64,000 nucleotides of DNA from Artemisia argyi. Taxonomy: Eukaryota > Streptophyta > Magnoliopsida > Asterales > Asteraceae. The notes under the pieces are model-generated. The model saw only the letters and a program-made list of their open reading frames with translations. It searched no databases and was not told the DNA's origin. Shown one piece after another: positions 1 through 18,535 of the stretch (position 1 is its first letter; each line of letters opens with the position of its first letter). The position numbers were made by a program, and so were the translations under genes. The DNA lies in contig CM060703.1 of assembly GCA_030686995.1 (NCBI GenBank), positions 7,236,597 through 7,300,596 on the forward strand, in the 5' to 3' direction.

Positions 1-2600
1 ACTGACAATGCATGTAGGTTAACTGATTTATTAATTTAGAGTTTATGTTATTGCACGTTCCAGTCTTGAACTTCATCGTGCTCTCTCTCTTCTATCAAAC
101 AATTCATGGGGTTCAAGCGAGTCAGATTTTGGTGAGCTTAGCTATACCATGAATACAAATGGTCCCAAAATGGCTCAACGAAGATGCATTCGGCTCAACA
201 CGGGTTGCCATTTCTATCACCTCAGTACTGGCTCTAGAATTTAGTCAATTCCCACATCTATAGCACCAATTTCCAAGAATCTCACATCCTCAAAGCACCA
301 TATGGAATTCAATACGTCAATTTAATGGATGAAATTGTGTAGCCCGTAAGTTCTTTAGATTGTCATTACACTCATGTTCTATCGTATAGTTTCAAGCTGG
401 TGAGGTCGAAGTGAATACACTTAACTTTGATAATGCTTTTGTATGTGACTTCTCATATGTTGGCTTAATGATTAACCCTTGAATCATGTTATGGTTTATT
501 ACTAATCCCCTAATATTTGCTCCTAATTATGTTACTTCTATGCTACCACATTGGAACCAATTGGTTCTTAACTTAACACTCAGAGTGAGAAATGTGTTAA
601 CAGAGATGGATAACATGTTGTTCCTTGCATTTCATGCCTGTTTCTTGAAGGCTGATTGATTTTATTACAATTTTAGGGTCATGGTTCAAGATGTTTTATG
701 CATTAAATATATAAATTTGGCATCTTTTTGACCCGTTTGAACACAGGTTGACCCATTCACCAATAGATTAAGAATCATATGTAATTGTTCTTAAAACAGA
801 TGCATTAATGTTTAAAAGGCAACTATAGACGTTCTCCACTCGCGGGAAGTTGATTTCATCGCACCCTTCTCAACCATCTAGATGGAAATCGGCGTATAAA
901 GCAAATAAATGGACTAGCCGAATATAATAAAAGACCACATGTCTTAGTCTGATGCATCAACTCGCTAGATGAGACGGACTACTCGGCCGAAAGATGGATA
1001 ACAATGTTGAGGTAACTACTAATAGATATAAAACACAAATTTTCCAAAATAATGAAACATGCCATGTTCAATTTGATATTGCATTTTATTATGATATCTA
1101 TCAGCTCACCAACATTCAGACTCATGCCAATTGGGAACTTTGTAGTTACTTGATTCCACTGTATGGAATGTAAGGCAAGTTAAGAATATTTGTGCCCTTG
1201 AATGATAACATGTGATTCTAATAATGTATCTATGGAGTACGTAGTATTAGTTTCTTCTCAAAACAAGTGATGACAGGAACGAGTTCTTAACCAATTAATG
1301 GTTTTTTAAAAAGTTATTTACCATTGTGTGGAATGTTTCAAAATATTAGCCACTCTATGAGTCTATGGTGTTTGTTTGCAATTTTAAAACCAATCATCTA
1401 TTGTTTAATGTTTTTGCTAAAAGACATATCTTATCAAACGAAAAACATGAAAAGCTAGACCTCGACACTTCATTTGTTGTGAATTTAATTATTTACCTAT
1501 AAAAATCTTCATCAAAGACACGAGTAGAATTATATTATATGTATTGATTTTTTTATGTTGAATCATTACTTATGATTAACCTGTGGTTGGGTTTTAGTTA
1601 CAGTAATAAAATTTGAAGTGGGTAATTAATTTGTATATGAATTAGCCTTGACGTCAATAAACATGTGAGTAGATGAATTTCGAGATGAAAATGAGGTCGA
1701 TGAACCTATTTTTTTGTTAAATAATTTTTTATTTGTGCAAATATTTTATCATTAACATCTGTTTAGAGGGCAATGTTAACAAAATTCGTTGTGTGATCAA
1801 ATATCTAAAGGTACATAAATCAAAGAGTCAAAGATTAACATACCTTAAATTCATTAACAAAGAAAGGTCTACAAAGGTTTATTTAACACAATTCACTCAT
1901 TATATTTCATATAGTAAAAAGGTATATATACAAAAGTTCTGGTATCGACATATAACACCAAATCAAGTATCTTGGAAGTAAATTGTATTGACATTTTGTG
2001 TAAGAATATAAATGATTATTATCCAGCACTTTATAACTTCCTATTTAAAGCGGTACAATGGTTTTTGTATGTTAATACTTGATACTTCTTTATCTTTCAA
2101 TATTATTAAAGATGAGCTATCAGAGTTGGGGTTCTCATGATTAATGTATTGTAACAATTACTATTGTCCCAATCTTTTACAACATTTTTCTAAATATTCA
2201 AATATATGTTAAATCATGCGACTTGGTTGTTAAGAACCCGATGTTAGGATCTTTAACTTTACGACTACAAAGCAAAACAAACCCGATCCTATATGCGATC
2301 TTTGCAAGATAGGATTTTAATAGGATTCTGACATTTACCATGGGATCTTAAGATCCTGATACAATACGATTCAATATTAGTTAATATAGAACTTGATTTA
2401 GATTGAGAACCGCGTGCGCATATTTTTTTACGTTTTCAAATATATGTCTATAAATAATCATCAAAGATTTCAGAATAGTCGAATTTATGAATATTAAAAC
2501 TTATAAGTTTACACTGAACCGAACAAACATCGTTTAGACATTAAAACTATAAAACTACTTTCTAATTTGAACATTTAAATTCATAATATGCGCCGTTAAT
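1..2600. other. Intergenic DNA, nothing recognised
   Basis: AT-rich sequence with stop codons in all frames. The longest open stretch (about 1733-1981) has no recognisable protein signature. I see no RNA gene, LTR or clear inverted repeat until the Helitron-type 3' end at 2655. Confidence 0.5.
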
Positions 2601-2617
2601 ATATAATCAAAGCTTTG

Positions 2618-2655
2618 ATATCAAAACCCCGTGCGTGCACGGGTATTATAACTAG
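2618..2655 (+). mobile_element. Helitron-type 3' terminus
   Basis: A CCCGTGC/GCACGGG hairpin (2628-2643) is followed eight bases later by CTAG (2652-2655) and then T. This is the expected layout of a Helitron 3' end: hairpin, short spacer, CTRR, insertion between A and T. It is related to the terminal hairpins of the short Helitrons near 41.5, 53.2 and 53.9 kb. The 5' end (TC...) was not located, so the element's length is unknown. Confidence 0.5.
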
Positions 2656-2929
2656 TTTCATAAATACGTAATTTACACCCGGTGAATACATAATGTAGAA
2701 TGTTATAAAGCATGTCTAAGAAAATTAGAAAAAACATTTAATTTTGCTATGAAATTGACTCGTATAAAAGTAACTAGTGACTTATGTAACATTTCAAAAC
2801 GAAGGTACTAAAATCAACAACCAAACCAAACCACAAGGACCTACAAAAGAAAACAATATACACATATTATCACAACCCCATTTTCATTTTCACTAGTCAC
2901 CATAAACCCTACTTTTCTCAGCCGCCAAA

Positions 2930-6083
<3,154 letters not shown>

Positions 6084-7440
6084 GATGATCAATTTGAGGA
6101 AAAATAGTGTTATTAAAAGATGAAATTTTGCAGATGAATACATCCTTATGAGGATTGCTTATGTTTCTGTTTCTTTCTAATGTATCTTTGTTCTTGGTTT
6201 TGGAGTATGTGGCTATGTGCTTGGTTGCTACTTTGTAACTCGGATCTTTTACAGAGTTTTTTTTGCTTGAATATTTGTCTCTATTATTTAGCTGGCAAAA
6301 TGGCTCATTGTTACTCGTGTATGTTTTTTTCTAACCTCGTCAGATTACAAATCTGTCTTATCTTGGGAGTTTGTTGCGGAAATGGTAGCATTCGTTTTGC
6401 TGAACATAGGAAAATAGTAACCTAAACATAGGAAAATATCATCTGTTTAGCCACTTTAGTGTCTTGATTTAGCTATGTTATTGGAGCGACCTTGATTGCC
6501 ATCTAGCCAACTTGACTGTATGTTCTGTGCTATATCGGTGCTCGACTATGACTTTCAACAGCTTTGTTCATGCAGGCCATCTAAAATAGCCATTAGGCAT
6601 TTATATATAACAAATTTTGTTAGCATACATCCATGTCCAAGCCGTTTCTAAAAATGGCAAAGGACTTAATGGAATAGTTGCGGCAAATTAGTATACGCGT
6701 GTATCAGATTGCTAACAGTTTCTACCTGGCCGAGAATTCTACTGAATATTTGTACTGTAGTCCTCTGCCGTGATTTCTCCTTCGTGTTTACATTCTTTTG
6801 AGTTTCTGCCGTGATTTCTCCTTCGTGTTTACAAGTTTACATACTTTTGAATGAGTAAAAACCAACGGATCCATATACATGTGATAATCATAATCAGTTG
6901 TTGATTTGAAGTAAAAGCTAATGATGTCTCTTTGGTTTACTTGATATGTTACAGAGTTGTGAATTTTCGTCTGCAAAATCTTCAAAGAATCTTGTCAGAA
7001 GTTGAGAACAATTTAACACTTAAATTTGTGTAACAAACGGGTAAACAAAATACATAAAATTCGGTTTTGAACTGCGATTGATTGTGAGGTACGGAGTACA
7101 TCTTTTTGTTAAACTCCTACTAAACAAGACGTAGAACTCGATCAAGTATTAGACCATATAATTTTGTATCATATTTTTTTCAGCTACTTGAATTCGGTTT
7201 TTCATATTTAGTACTCTCTCAATATAATTGGCTCTCGAGAAAACACACAATTTATGAAAAATATAATCATTACTAACTTTTCTTTTTTAACTTTTGCAGA
7301 ACTAACATTTTACCTTTGAATAATTAAATATTATTATCTTTAAAATTGTAATAGTAATAATTTTATGTAAACGTAATATAATTAACTTGATCAAACTTTT
7401 TAATTTGTTTTTAGTAATGTCGTAATGAACTATTTATTTG
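6084..7440. other. RPS6 3' flank and intergenic DNA
   Basis: The first 150-200 bases should contain the RPS6 3' UTR; a T-rich stretch with AATA-like motifs follows the stop codon. A 23-base segment (about 6765-6827) occurs twice in close tandem. No coding signal is seen beyond that. Confidence 0.4.
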
Positions 7441-7446
7441 AGACAG

Positions 7447-7552
<106 letters not shown>

Positions 7553-7951
7553 AGACCACAATAAGTAGTAAAAAAGGTTATGTTATAAAAAATTGACATC
7601 ATATATGCGTGATCTTTATATTCACCGGGTACACTTCTTTTACCCAAAAAAAAATATGCTTGATCTTACAACTAATTGGCTCGATTCAGTCTACAGAAAA
7701 ACTTCTTTTTTTATTTTTATTTTATTTACGAGATTCTTAAAATAAGGATCTTACATAAAAAAGATTCTTAAAATGGCATCATCTACAACTACCACCAAGT
7801 AAAGCCAAGATACATGAGGTCTATACGAATAAAAATAATTCAGCAACAAAAAGTCCATAGATTATTTATTGTAGTACATTTTAGAAATCCAAAATACTAG
7901 TCATATGGTATGTTGTAGTTGATTTTTATTGCCAAATAAGTCCATATATTT

Positions 7952-7983
<32 letters not shown>

Positions 7984-7993
7984 GTTAGCCATC

Positions 7994-8290
7994 TTATACA
8001 TGATAAAATGTGTTTGAATAAGAATAACGAATGTTGATGGTAAATCTATTCTTGTAACCTCGGATACTAGGTACACGAATGTGACCGTTTGTGTTCACTT
8101 CGCTTAGGGACACATAAGTTTTATGGTCCTCCCTTTGAATACCACGACGAGACAAAGACTTTTCCCATGTCATGGGACAATCATTCACGTGAGGAATCAA
8201 AGTTGTTAATGATTGATGGAACCAAGGTGGGTCTCGGGGGTCTATGATTGTGTTACTGCATTTGTATAATTTTTCGTAAATGTATCTAGA
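7994..8290 (-). other. Unrecognised open stretch, possible gene fragment
   Basis: An open frame of about 99 codons with no ATG at its 5' end. Its composition is less AT-driven than its surroundings: it includes DPRDPPWFHQSLTTLIPHV and YVSLSEVNTNGHIRVP. I recognise no family. It could be an exon or a relic of a captured gene, or chance. No partner exon with compatible splice sites was found nearby. Confidence 0.15.
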
Positions 8291-9497
8291 CAACTTGTGT
8301 CCCTGTTTTGTCCTTACGTTAACTTTTCTTTCAAAACTTAGAAAAAAAAACTATTGTTTTTCGTTTACCTTGTTTATAACTTGAAACATTCTCATTATGC
8401 TAAAAAGAACGTTATATTCATTTTCGTGTTAAATTTGAAACTTATGTGAAATCTCACCAACAAATAATCTAATACCCTAACATAAATGTATAGTTTTTGT
8501 AAAGCCATGGACACAGACTCTAACCTAACATAATTTACACATAATTTCCATACCACGACTTGATAACTAGGAATAATTTGAGAAAATGAGATCGACGTAA
8601 TGTAACTATAGAATCCATTCATATTCGTTGTACTTAACTGTTTTTGCGGGTTATACTATTTATTATAAAAATACACTTTAGTTTTATTTCAAATTCTTTG
8701 AATTGGGATCTCAAATTAGAACAAGGGATCATGAAGAAAGATCCATTATGTCGTCTCAAATGGTCCAACTACTACCAAGTAAAGCCAAAAGACATGTTAG
8801 CTTCCACATGCTAATGTGCATAAAGTGTACACCTAAATACAATATATTTATGATTCATCAAAACTCCACGTTTTATGAAATTCTTAATTTAGATACTATT
8901 TTGAAAATTTGGTATAAAAGCAATTGAATAGACTTAGTCATGTCATTTCCAAATAAATAATTCAAGTTGGTGCTACTATTTAAATTATTAAAAGATTGCA
9001 ATCATATAAAAGTATTTGAATAGGCTTGGTCATGTCATATCTAAATAAATAGTTCAAATTGTTGCTATTATTTTAGTTAAAGTGTTAAAGATTGCATTTA
9101 CTTGCAAGTTGCACCTTTTAAAAGCTTAAATGGTAGAAATTTTTCTGATTGAGATTTGATTACTACACTTTCAACATACAACAATCAAGTCGGCAACTCA
9201 TAAGTCACTAATATAATAAATAATACTAGATGATTATTTGCGCATAAAAGTAACGATGTATAGTATCATTAATTTGGTTTTCTGTGTATTTATTTTATCT
9301 TTTTGTATATATTAGTTTAAGTGAAAAGTGAAAAAAGTTTAACGTATTAAGTATTTAAATAATTAATAGATGTATTGCATTTTGTAAATAAGAGTATTAT
9401 AGTCGAACAAAGTTACTTATTTTGTAAGTTATAAGTTTTAAAAAAATATCATGGCTTTCTATTGCACTTGCATATGTTGTAAATATATTATTTGTAT

Positions 9498-9678
9498 GGG
9501 GATATCTTGGCTACAATTTTTGTAGCTAATTGGCTACAATCCTTCACAAAAATTACACTAGCAATTAATCAGGGACCCACAGAAAAGAATCAGGACCCAC
9601 AAAAAAAATCAGGAACCCACATTATATAGCTTAAAATTGTAGCCAATAACTACAATAAATTGTAGCTAATATATTCCC
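9498..9678. mobile_element. 181-bp MITE with 9-bp target duplication
   Basis: Starts GGGGATATCTTGGCTACAAT and ends in a sequence whose reverse complement begins GGGAATATATTAGCTACAAT. Both sides carry TATTTGTAT (9489-9497 and 9679-9687), a perfect 9-bp duplication; 8 bp cannot be excluded. Inside are three GGGACCCAC-like direct repeats and several inverted TTGTAGC words. The duplication length suggests a Mutator-like or hAT-like MITE. Confidence 0.7.
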
Positions 9679-9699
9679 TATTTGTATATGTTGTAAAGT

Positions 9700-10240
9700 T
9701 ACGAGTGATTAATGGTTAGTTAAATGCCATGGCTCTCACGCACACGTCCAAATATGTGATTAAGTATGTAATAAGATTCTCATATCAACAAATAAGTTTT
9801 ATAAGAGTTTGTCCAACGGGTGACCATAAAACATTAGTGTAGATGCATAAAAACACAACTTTGAGTTTATTAAATAAAAACTAAATGTAATTAAGCTAAT
9901 TTATATGTTTAATTATTATGTATTAAACATATTTTTTAACTTTAAAAAAAAGTTCAAGTTTAGCAAATAACATTTAACCAATGCCAAATGCCCTGAGTCA
10001 TCTGTTAGACGAACCCTAGTTATAAAATGACAAATAAACTCACTAAATCTTTACTTTAACTTATTAATGTGATAACTTTAGATTTCACCATCTCATAATC
10101 TCCAAACTCTCAAAACCATTCCCTTATTCAAGTATACACATAACATAACAATACAAAACCATAATTTTAAAAACAAAAAACAAGTAAAAAACATAACAGA
10201 AATAAAAAGGGTTCTAAGGCTCTCAAAAAGCCAAAGATTG
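9700..10240. other. 3' flank of DAHP synthase copy 1
   Basis: AT-rich DNA after the minus-strand stop codon at 10242. It should contain the 3' UTR and poly(A) signal. A recognisably similar stretch (TTTAGAT..., CCAAACTCTCAAA..., CAAGTATACACATA...) lies at 25.86-25.98 kb after copy 2, so the duplication extends past the stop codon. Confidence 0.5.
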
Positions 10241-10241
10241 T

Positions 10242-13734
<3,493 letters not shown>

Positions 13735-13861
13735 GTTTTGGTAAATATGTTGTACTTGACTACTTCTTGTTGGAAGACTTGGAAGTGGTGTTAATGTGAA
13801 GAGGTGAATGTTGGGTTTTATATATGCGTTTGGGTTGGTGGATGGTAGGTGAAGAGAAAAA

Positions 13862-13884
13862 ATATATATATATATATATATATA
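13862..13884. repeat. Short (TA)n run upstream of DAHPS-1
   Basis: About 23 bp of alternating TA, about 130 bp upstream of the DAHPS-1 start codon. Confidence 0.85.
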
Positions 13885-13921
13885 ATTGGATGCTTTTTGA
13901 ATTTGAGTAGGTTTTGGTTTG

Positions 13922-14539
13922 GAGTAAGTTGCAAAAACAGTCCTTGTGGTTTGGTCAAATTGCAGGTTTCGTTTTTAACAATTTGAAAGTGCATGTAACG
14001 TTTTTGTGGAGAACTTTGGGTTGCATTTTTCATCCATCGGTTGTAGGACTGAGCAAGAGAAAATGTTGGCCGGAGCGAACCGAGAAACCGGACATAATTG
14101 GACCGACCAGACCGGATGTATTTTGGTCCGGTCGTCGGTCCACTCTTTTTCTCATATTCGGTCTTCGGTCCGATCCGATCTGGTCTGGTTCAGTCTCAAC
14201 CAAAACCGGCCATTCTGCTTAGTTGAACCAGACCAAATCGACGAACCGGAGCGGATCGACCGAGACCTGGACCAAACATCTCGGCCGGTCCTCGATCCGG
14301 TGTTTTGGCTCAAATCGGTTTTTGGTCTGGTCCGATTTTGGTCAGTCCGGTCCGGTTTTCAGACTGTACTCAGTCCTAATGTGTTGCAGGTTTAGACAAA
14401 ATCATTTGTCATTTTATTTTGGACATAGACGAAAACTGCAACTCAAAGTTTCTCACAGAGACGATGCCTGCACTTTCGAAATATTATGGACGAAACTTGC
14501 AATTTGACCAAACCACAAGGACAATTTTGCAATTTACTC
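13922..14539. mobile_element. Mutator-like MITE with 9-bp target duplication
   Basis: Long terminal inverted repeats of about 110 bp: the left end GAGTAAGTTGCAAAAACAGT matches the reverse complement of the right end GAGTAAATTGCAAAATTGTC, and the match continues through CCTTGTGGTTTGGTCAAATT. Perfect 9-bp target duplications TTTGGTTTG lie at 13913-13921 and 14540-14548. Long TIRs plus a 9-bp duplication indicate a Mutator-like MITE. A second MITE is nested inside. It sits about 190 bp upstream of the DAHPS-1 start codon, so it may affect that promoter. Confidence 0.85.
14046..14376. mobile_element. Nested CCGGT-rich MITE, TA target
   Basis: Begins GGACTGAGCA and ends in the reverse complement GGACTGAGTA, flanked by TA on both sides (14044-14045, 14377-14378). 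The body is made of short degenerate words built on ACCGG/CCGGT and GGACCG. This gives artificial open frames on the plus strand that I do not treat as genes. It is nested in the Mutator-like MITE. Confidence 0.6.
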
Positions 14540-14549
14540 TTTGGTTTGC

Positions 14550-16350
14550 AAAGAGGTAGTGATGGATAGATTTGAATTTATTAATCGAGGATGGCTTGTT
14601 GGTGAAAAGTTAAGATTTCACTTACTAAAAAACTCAAAAATTAAAGGCAAAAAAGTTTGGTTAAAATTTGATATTTTTTCACGACAAAGAGGTGACAAAA
14701 ATATTAAAAATTGCTAAAAAAATATTAAATGATGAAATAAATGAGTAAAAAGTATTGTGTTCATTATTTTTTGGTTATAAAAAATTTCTTTTTAACTTTT
14801 TAAATGGTTTTTTATTCCCAACTGCAGATTTATTCTTAATTTTGTAAAGAACTTATTGAATTTTTTACGGCACAAAACAATTGATAAACATTGAAAAATG
14901 ATTGAACACAAATATGTTTGTATTTTTCCCTTTTTTTAACAAACATTTTCTTCCAATAATTCTTATTTATTTCGTGTGTCTATGTTGAGAAAAAAATTAG
15001 ATTCTTTTTGGATTTTTTTTTTTTTTTTTTTTTAATTTTTATGGGCAACTATTTCATAATATTTATATCACAAATATATATCATACGTTTTAACCAGAAC
15101 TTGCACTTATGACCATTTGGTCAGTAGTTTTTCACACAAGTTAATATATCATTGAAACACAAGCCTTTTGCTTTATTTTGGGTGTTAATAGGGGACACTT
15201 TTCATAATTTTCTTACTTTTAAAAATCGAGAATAATTAATAGGGAGCACAAACAATCAACTTTTTCACTTTCAAGATCCTGTAAATAAAAGAATTATTAC
15301 GAATATAAAGTAGGAATAAATATCATTTCTTTAATTGATAAATTTTTATTTGATAAATCTTCTAGCAGTAAAAGGCTTGTGATTATAATCACTAAAATAT
15401 GAGAAATTTTGAAGCTCAAATCATGCTTAATGCATAAATCTTGGTATTGTCATGCCAACCTTTCTAAAAAAGTGAGGGTCGTTTTCCTCTGTTTATGTAT
15501 GTGTGACGGTGACCTCAAAACCCATAAACTAGACGGTAAATGTCAGAAAATATAGTTACAAAAATATGAGAGAGTAAATAATATAAGAGTTAATTACATA
15601 AAATCGTCTTTGTGGTTTACCCATAGTTGCACTTTTCATTCTTAACTCTCAGAAATTACACCAGGCGTCCCTGTGATTGTCCTTTTGAGTTGACCGGTCA
15701 TTTGACCAAATGGGGGTTAGTTTTTCTCTGTTAATCCCTCATATGCAAGTCATGTGAGGACATATCGGTCTTTTTACATCTACCAGCATTTCAAACTCAT
15801 ATCCTTCAATCTTCCTTTAATAATGTTTTACCCACCCACCACCACTAACCCATTCATCAACAACTATAAAAATCACTTAAATGTTTTTATGTTGTGATGA
15901 TTTTTCAAAGAAAAAAGTTCAAACCTCCCATATCCCAAACACGATAAACCACACATAACTCACAATTATACAAATATTCAATATTTAGAAAAATAATCTA
16001 AGTCTTATGAACTGAAATCACAAATACCCCTTTTGTTTTCGTTTTGTAATCTTGAAAAAAATGGTTTTAAAGATCAATGAAAGGTTTAATGATCTTTGAT
16101 ATCAAGTTTCCTTTAAGATACTAAGGGTGCGTTTAGTTGGAGAAAAAATTCTCTTATTTTCTATCTCAAGTTTTGTAAAAATTGATAAGGGGAAGAGAAG
16201 AAATTATAATTATTTTAAATGAAAATAAAAAAAAGATATGAAGAGAGTGAAAGAGAAGAAAAAATGTGTGTGTGAAATAAACCTTCCGGCTGCCACGTAA
16301 TGAGATACATGTTTCATAAAAATAAATTTTACTTTTTGAATGCGAGCCCC
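14550..16350. other. Intergenic DNA with MITE remnant
   Basis: No gene seen. A stretch at about 15590-15790 (GAGTTAATTACATAAAATCG, then CTTTGTGGTTTACCC) resembles one arm of the Mutator-like TIR family at 13.9 kb, without a matching second arm. Around 16124 a hAT-like end (GGGTGCGTTTAGTTGG) lacks its partner. There is a poly(T) run at about 15010-15032. Confidence 0.4.
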
Positions 16351-16353
16351 TAA

Positions 16354-16488
16354 GAGCATGTACAATGTTAACGCATGGCTTGTGTTAAAGTCAATTTAAC
16401 ACGCGTTAAACTCGTGTTAACTATTGTGAGGGTGTAAGTTAAAGCCATGTTAACACGGCGTTCGTGTTAACTCAGCGTTAAGGTGGTG

Positions 16489-16537
<49 letters not shown>

Positions 16538-16687
16538 CTTTTCCCCCATAAATGAAGGGGTGTTTTTGTAAATTGTTGTTGAGTTAAGGTTGAGTTATGA
16601 TTGGAGATATTTTTTTGTGAGTTAAGTGAAAAGATTAAAGTTGATGTGGCTCTGACGTGGCACTGTGTTAAACGTTTGTGCATGCTC
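16354..16687. mobile_element. Harbinger-family MITE (334 bp), TAA target
   Basis: Starts GAGCATGTACAATGTTAACG and ends with the reverse complement of GAGCATGCACAAACGTTTAA, flanked by TAA on both sides (16351-16353 and 16688-16690). The right half, read in reverse, matches the left end of the adjoining larger element (GTGACACGTCAGCGCCACAT stretch). It is therefore a deletion derivative of the same family. Contains a 38-bp poly(A). Confidence 0.7.
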
Positions 16688-16937
16688 TAAAAGTATGCAC
16701 ATCCATAACACAAGTTAAATTTTAACATAGTGACACGTCAGCGCCACATCAGCTTTAACCTTTTTACCTTAACTCACTTTAACTCAACTTTTCAAATATT
16801 TTCAAATTCAACCATAAACTAAAACTAATACTTCATTTATTAAAAACCATAACATTCATTCTTAAAATATATTACAATACGCGCTAAAAAAGTTACAACG
16901 AAAAAAATACATTACGAAAAAAAAACACATTACGAAA

Positions 16938-16979
<42 letters not shown>

Positions 16980-16983
<4 letters not shown>

Positions 16984-18003
16984 ATTGATTCTTGACTAGG
17001 AGGCAACCCATATTTCTTGATGATTCGGTCCTTTTCTATACTGATCAACGCCACATAATGTGGATATTTGTCTTTCGTATCGAGCAACAAAAATTCAAAC
17101 TCTTTCAACCTCATTTGGGTGGCTTGGTTTTCTACGGTCGCCTGATACGCCATGGCCGCATTTTCACGTTTTGCCCGATACTCTTGGTGCATAGCCTCCC
17201 CGAAATGGACCGACGAAACAGACCCTCCGGTACTCGTGCCCCCGGTGCTTATCGTTGTCTCGGATTTTTGTTTCTTCGAAGCCCGCTTTTTTCCCGTCGG
17301 ACGTGGTTCTACATCATGTCCAAACAACGCCTCGTTTGTTTGGCTTGGGACATCACTGGTTAAATCAATCGGATCCGGCGAGTCCCATTTTTTATGAGCA
17401 CGCAAAACACCCTAAGCCGCCTCATTATTAAACGGGGCCGATTTGTGCTCTGCACGATACATTTCTTTCGCCCGTGTGAGGATATCCATATCATTTCCCC
17501 ACTTTTTTGATCGCGTTGAGAAAGTTTGAAACACGCGTTGAACTTTGCGCAATCACGGTTCAACGTTCTCTATTTCCCTTGTATCATATCTTTGCGCAGT
17601 TCTGAAAATTGTGTTTATTGAACTCATTTTGAACCTGTTGCCAAAACCTATCTTTCTATTGGGAACGACCGACTAGTGAATCCTCACTAGCGGCCACATA
17701 ACACTTTGCAAGTAATTTTTCTTCACTTGCTTGCCAACGTGTAATGATGCCTTCTTCGTTTTCTTCATCATCGTCGACTAGTTCGGGGTCTTTGTTTTTT
17801 TTGGACTTTTGTTTACCACCACGTTTGACTTTTTTTGGTGGAGAGGTAGGTGTTTCGGGAACTTCGTTTGTTTCCGTTTGGGAATGTTGGGGTTGTTGAG
17901 TGAATTGGAGATTTTGGAAATCGGTATTTAGGGTGTTTTGTTGTTGGCTATCTTGCCAATACCTTAACGCTTGATGTTGTTGGAAAAGTTCTTGACTCGA
18001 CAT
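16980..18003 (-). pseudogene. Harbinger ORF1 (MYB/trihelix-like) pseudogene
   Basis: Resembles the DNA-binding accessory protein of PIF/Harbinger elements, often annotated as NAM-associated or 'glutathione S-transferase T3-like' in plant genomes. The N-terminal part (18003-17656) is Gln-rich, then basic (PPKKVKRGGKQKSKK), then has the trihelix-type start RWQASEEKLLAKCYVAASED. It stops just after SLVGRSQ. Downstream, in shifted frames, come fragments typical of the rest of the domain and the C-terminal segment (KKWDSP, RPTGKKRASKKQK, LLLDTKDKYPHYVALISIEK). Several stops and frame changes between 17655 and 17405 make it non-functional. A 41-bp poly(A) lies just past its 3' end. Confidence 0.7.
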
Positions 18004-18107
18004 ACGAATTAGTTTGGGTTATCCCAATTCGGATTTGACGATAACCCGCGTATGGTTTCCCCCACCCACCGAGGAGGTTCATTAACGAATCGTTGTTGTT
18101 GCCTTGT

Positions 18108-18110
<3 letters not shown>

Positions 18111-18150
<40 letters not shown>

Positions 18151-18239
18151 GCTATTAGAAGTGTAGTATAGAATATAATGAGTAGTGAAAGTGTGGAAAA
18201 AAGAAGTGTGTTAAATAGGTATTTATATTGGTTGGAAAA

Positions 18240-18294
<55 letters not shown>

Positions 18295-18341
18295 CATATA
18301 CCCGTTGGTTAACATGGGGGTGAGGGGGGGGGGGGGGGGGG
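18111..18341. repeat. Poly(T)/poly(T)/poly(G) homopolymer cluster
   Basis: Two long poly(T) runs (about 18111-18149 and 18242-18292) and a G run (about 18325-18341) lie within 230 bp in the Harbinger element. The exact lengths may reflect assembly or sequencing uncertainty. Confidence 0.8.
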
Positions 18342-18535
18342 ATGTTAATTTTGTTTATTATTTATTTATTTATTTATTTATTTTTTATTCTAACGGCTAG
18401 TAGCCGTTACAAGGGGATCGAGTGATTTTTTTTTACATGAAATACATGTTAACGCCGGGTTAAGCGTTTAACTTCCCACGTTAACGCCGGTTTCACTTGG
18501 AAGCATGCAACGGTTAACACCGGCTTTAACGCCTT

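Noticed and set aside
14006..14507. Overlapping plus-strand frames of 94-129 codons in the CCGGT-rich MITE
   Set aside because: Stop-poor because of short GC-rich words; lies within MITE arms with defined target duplications and shows no domain.
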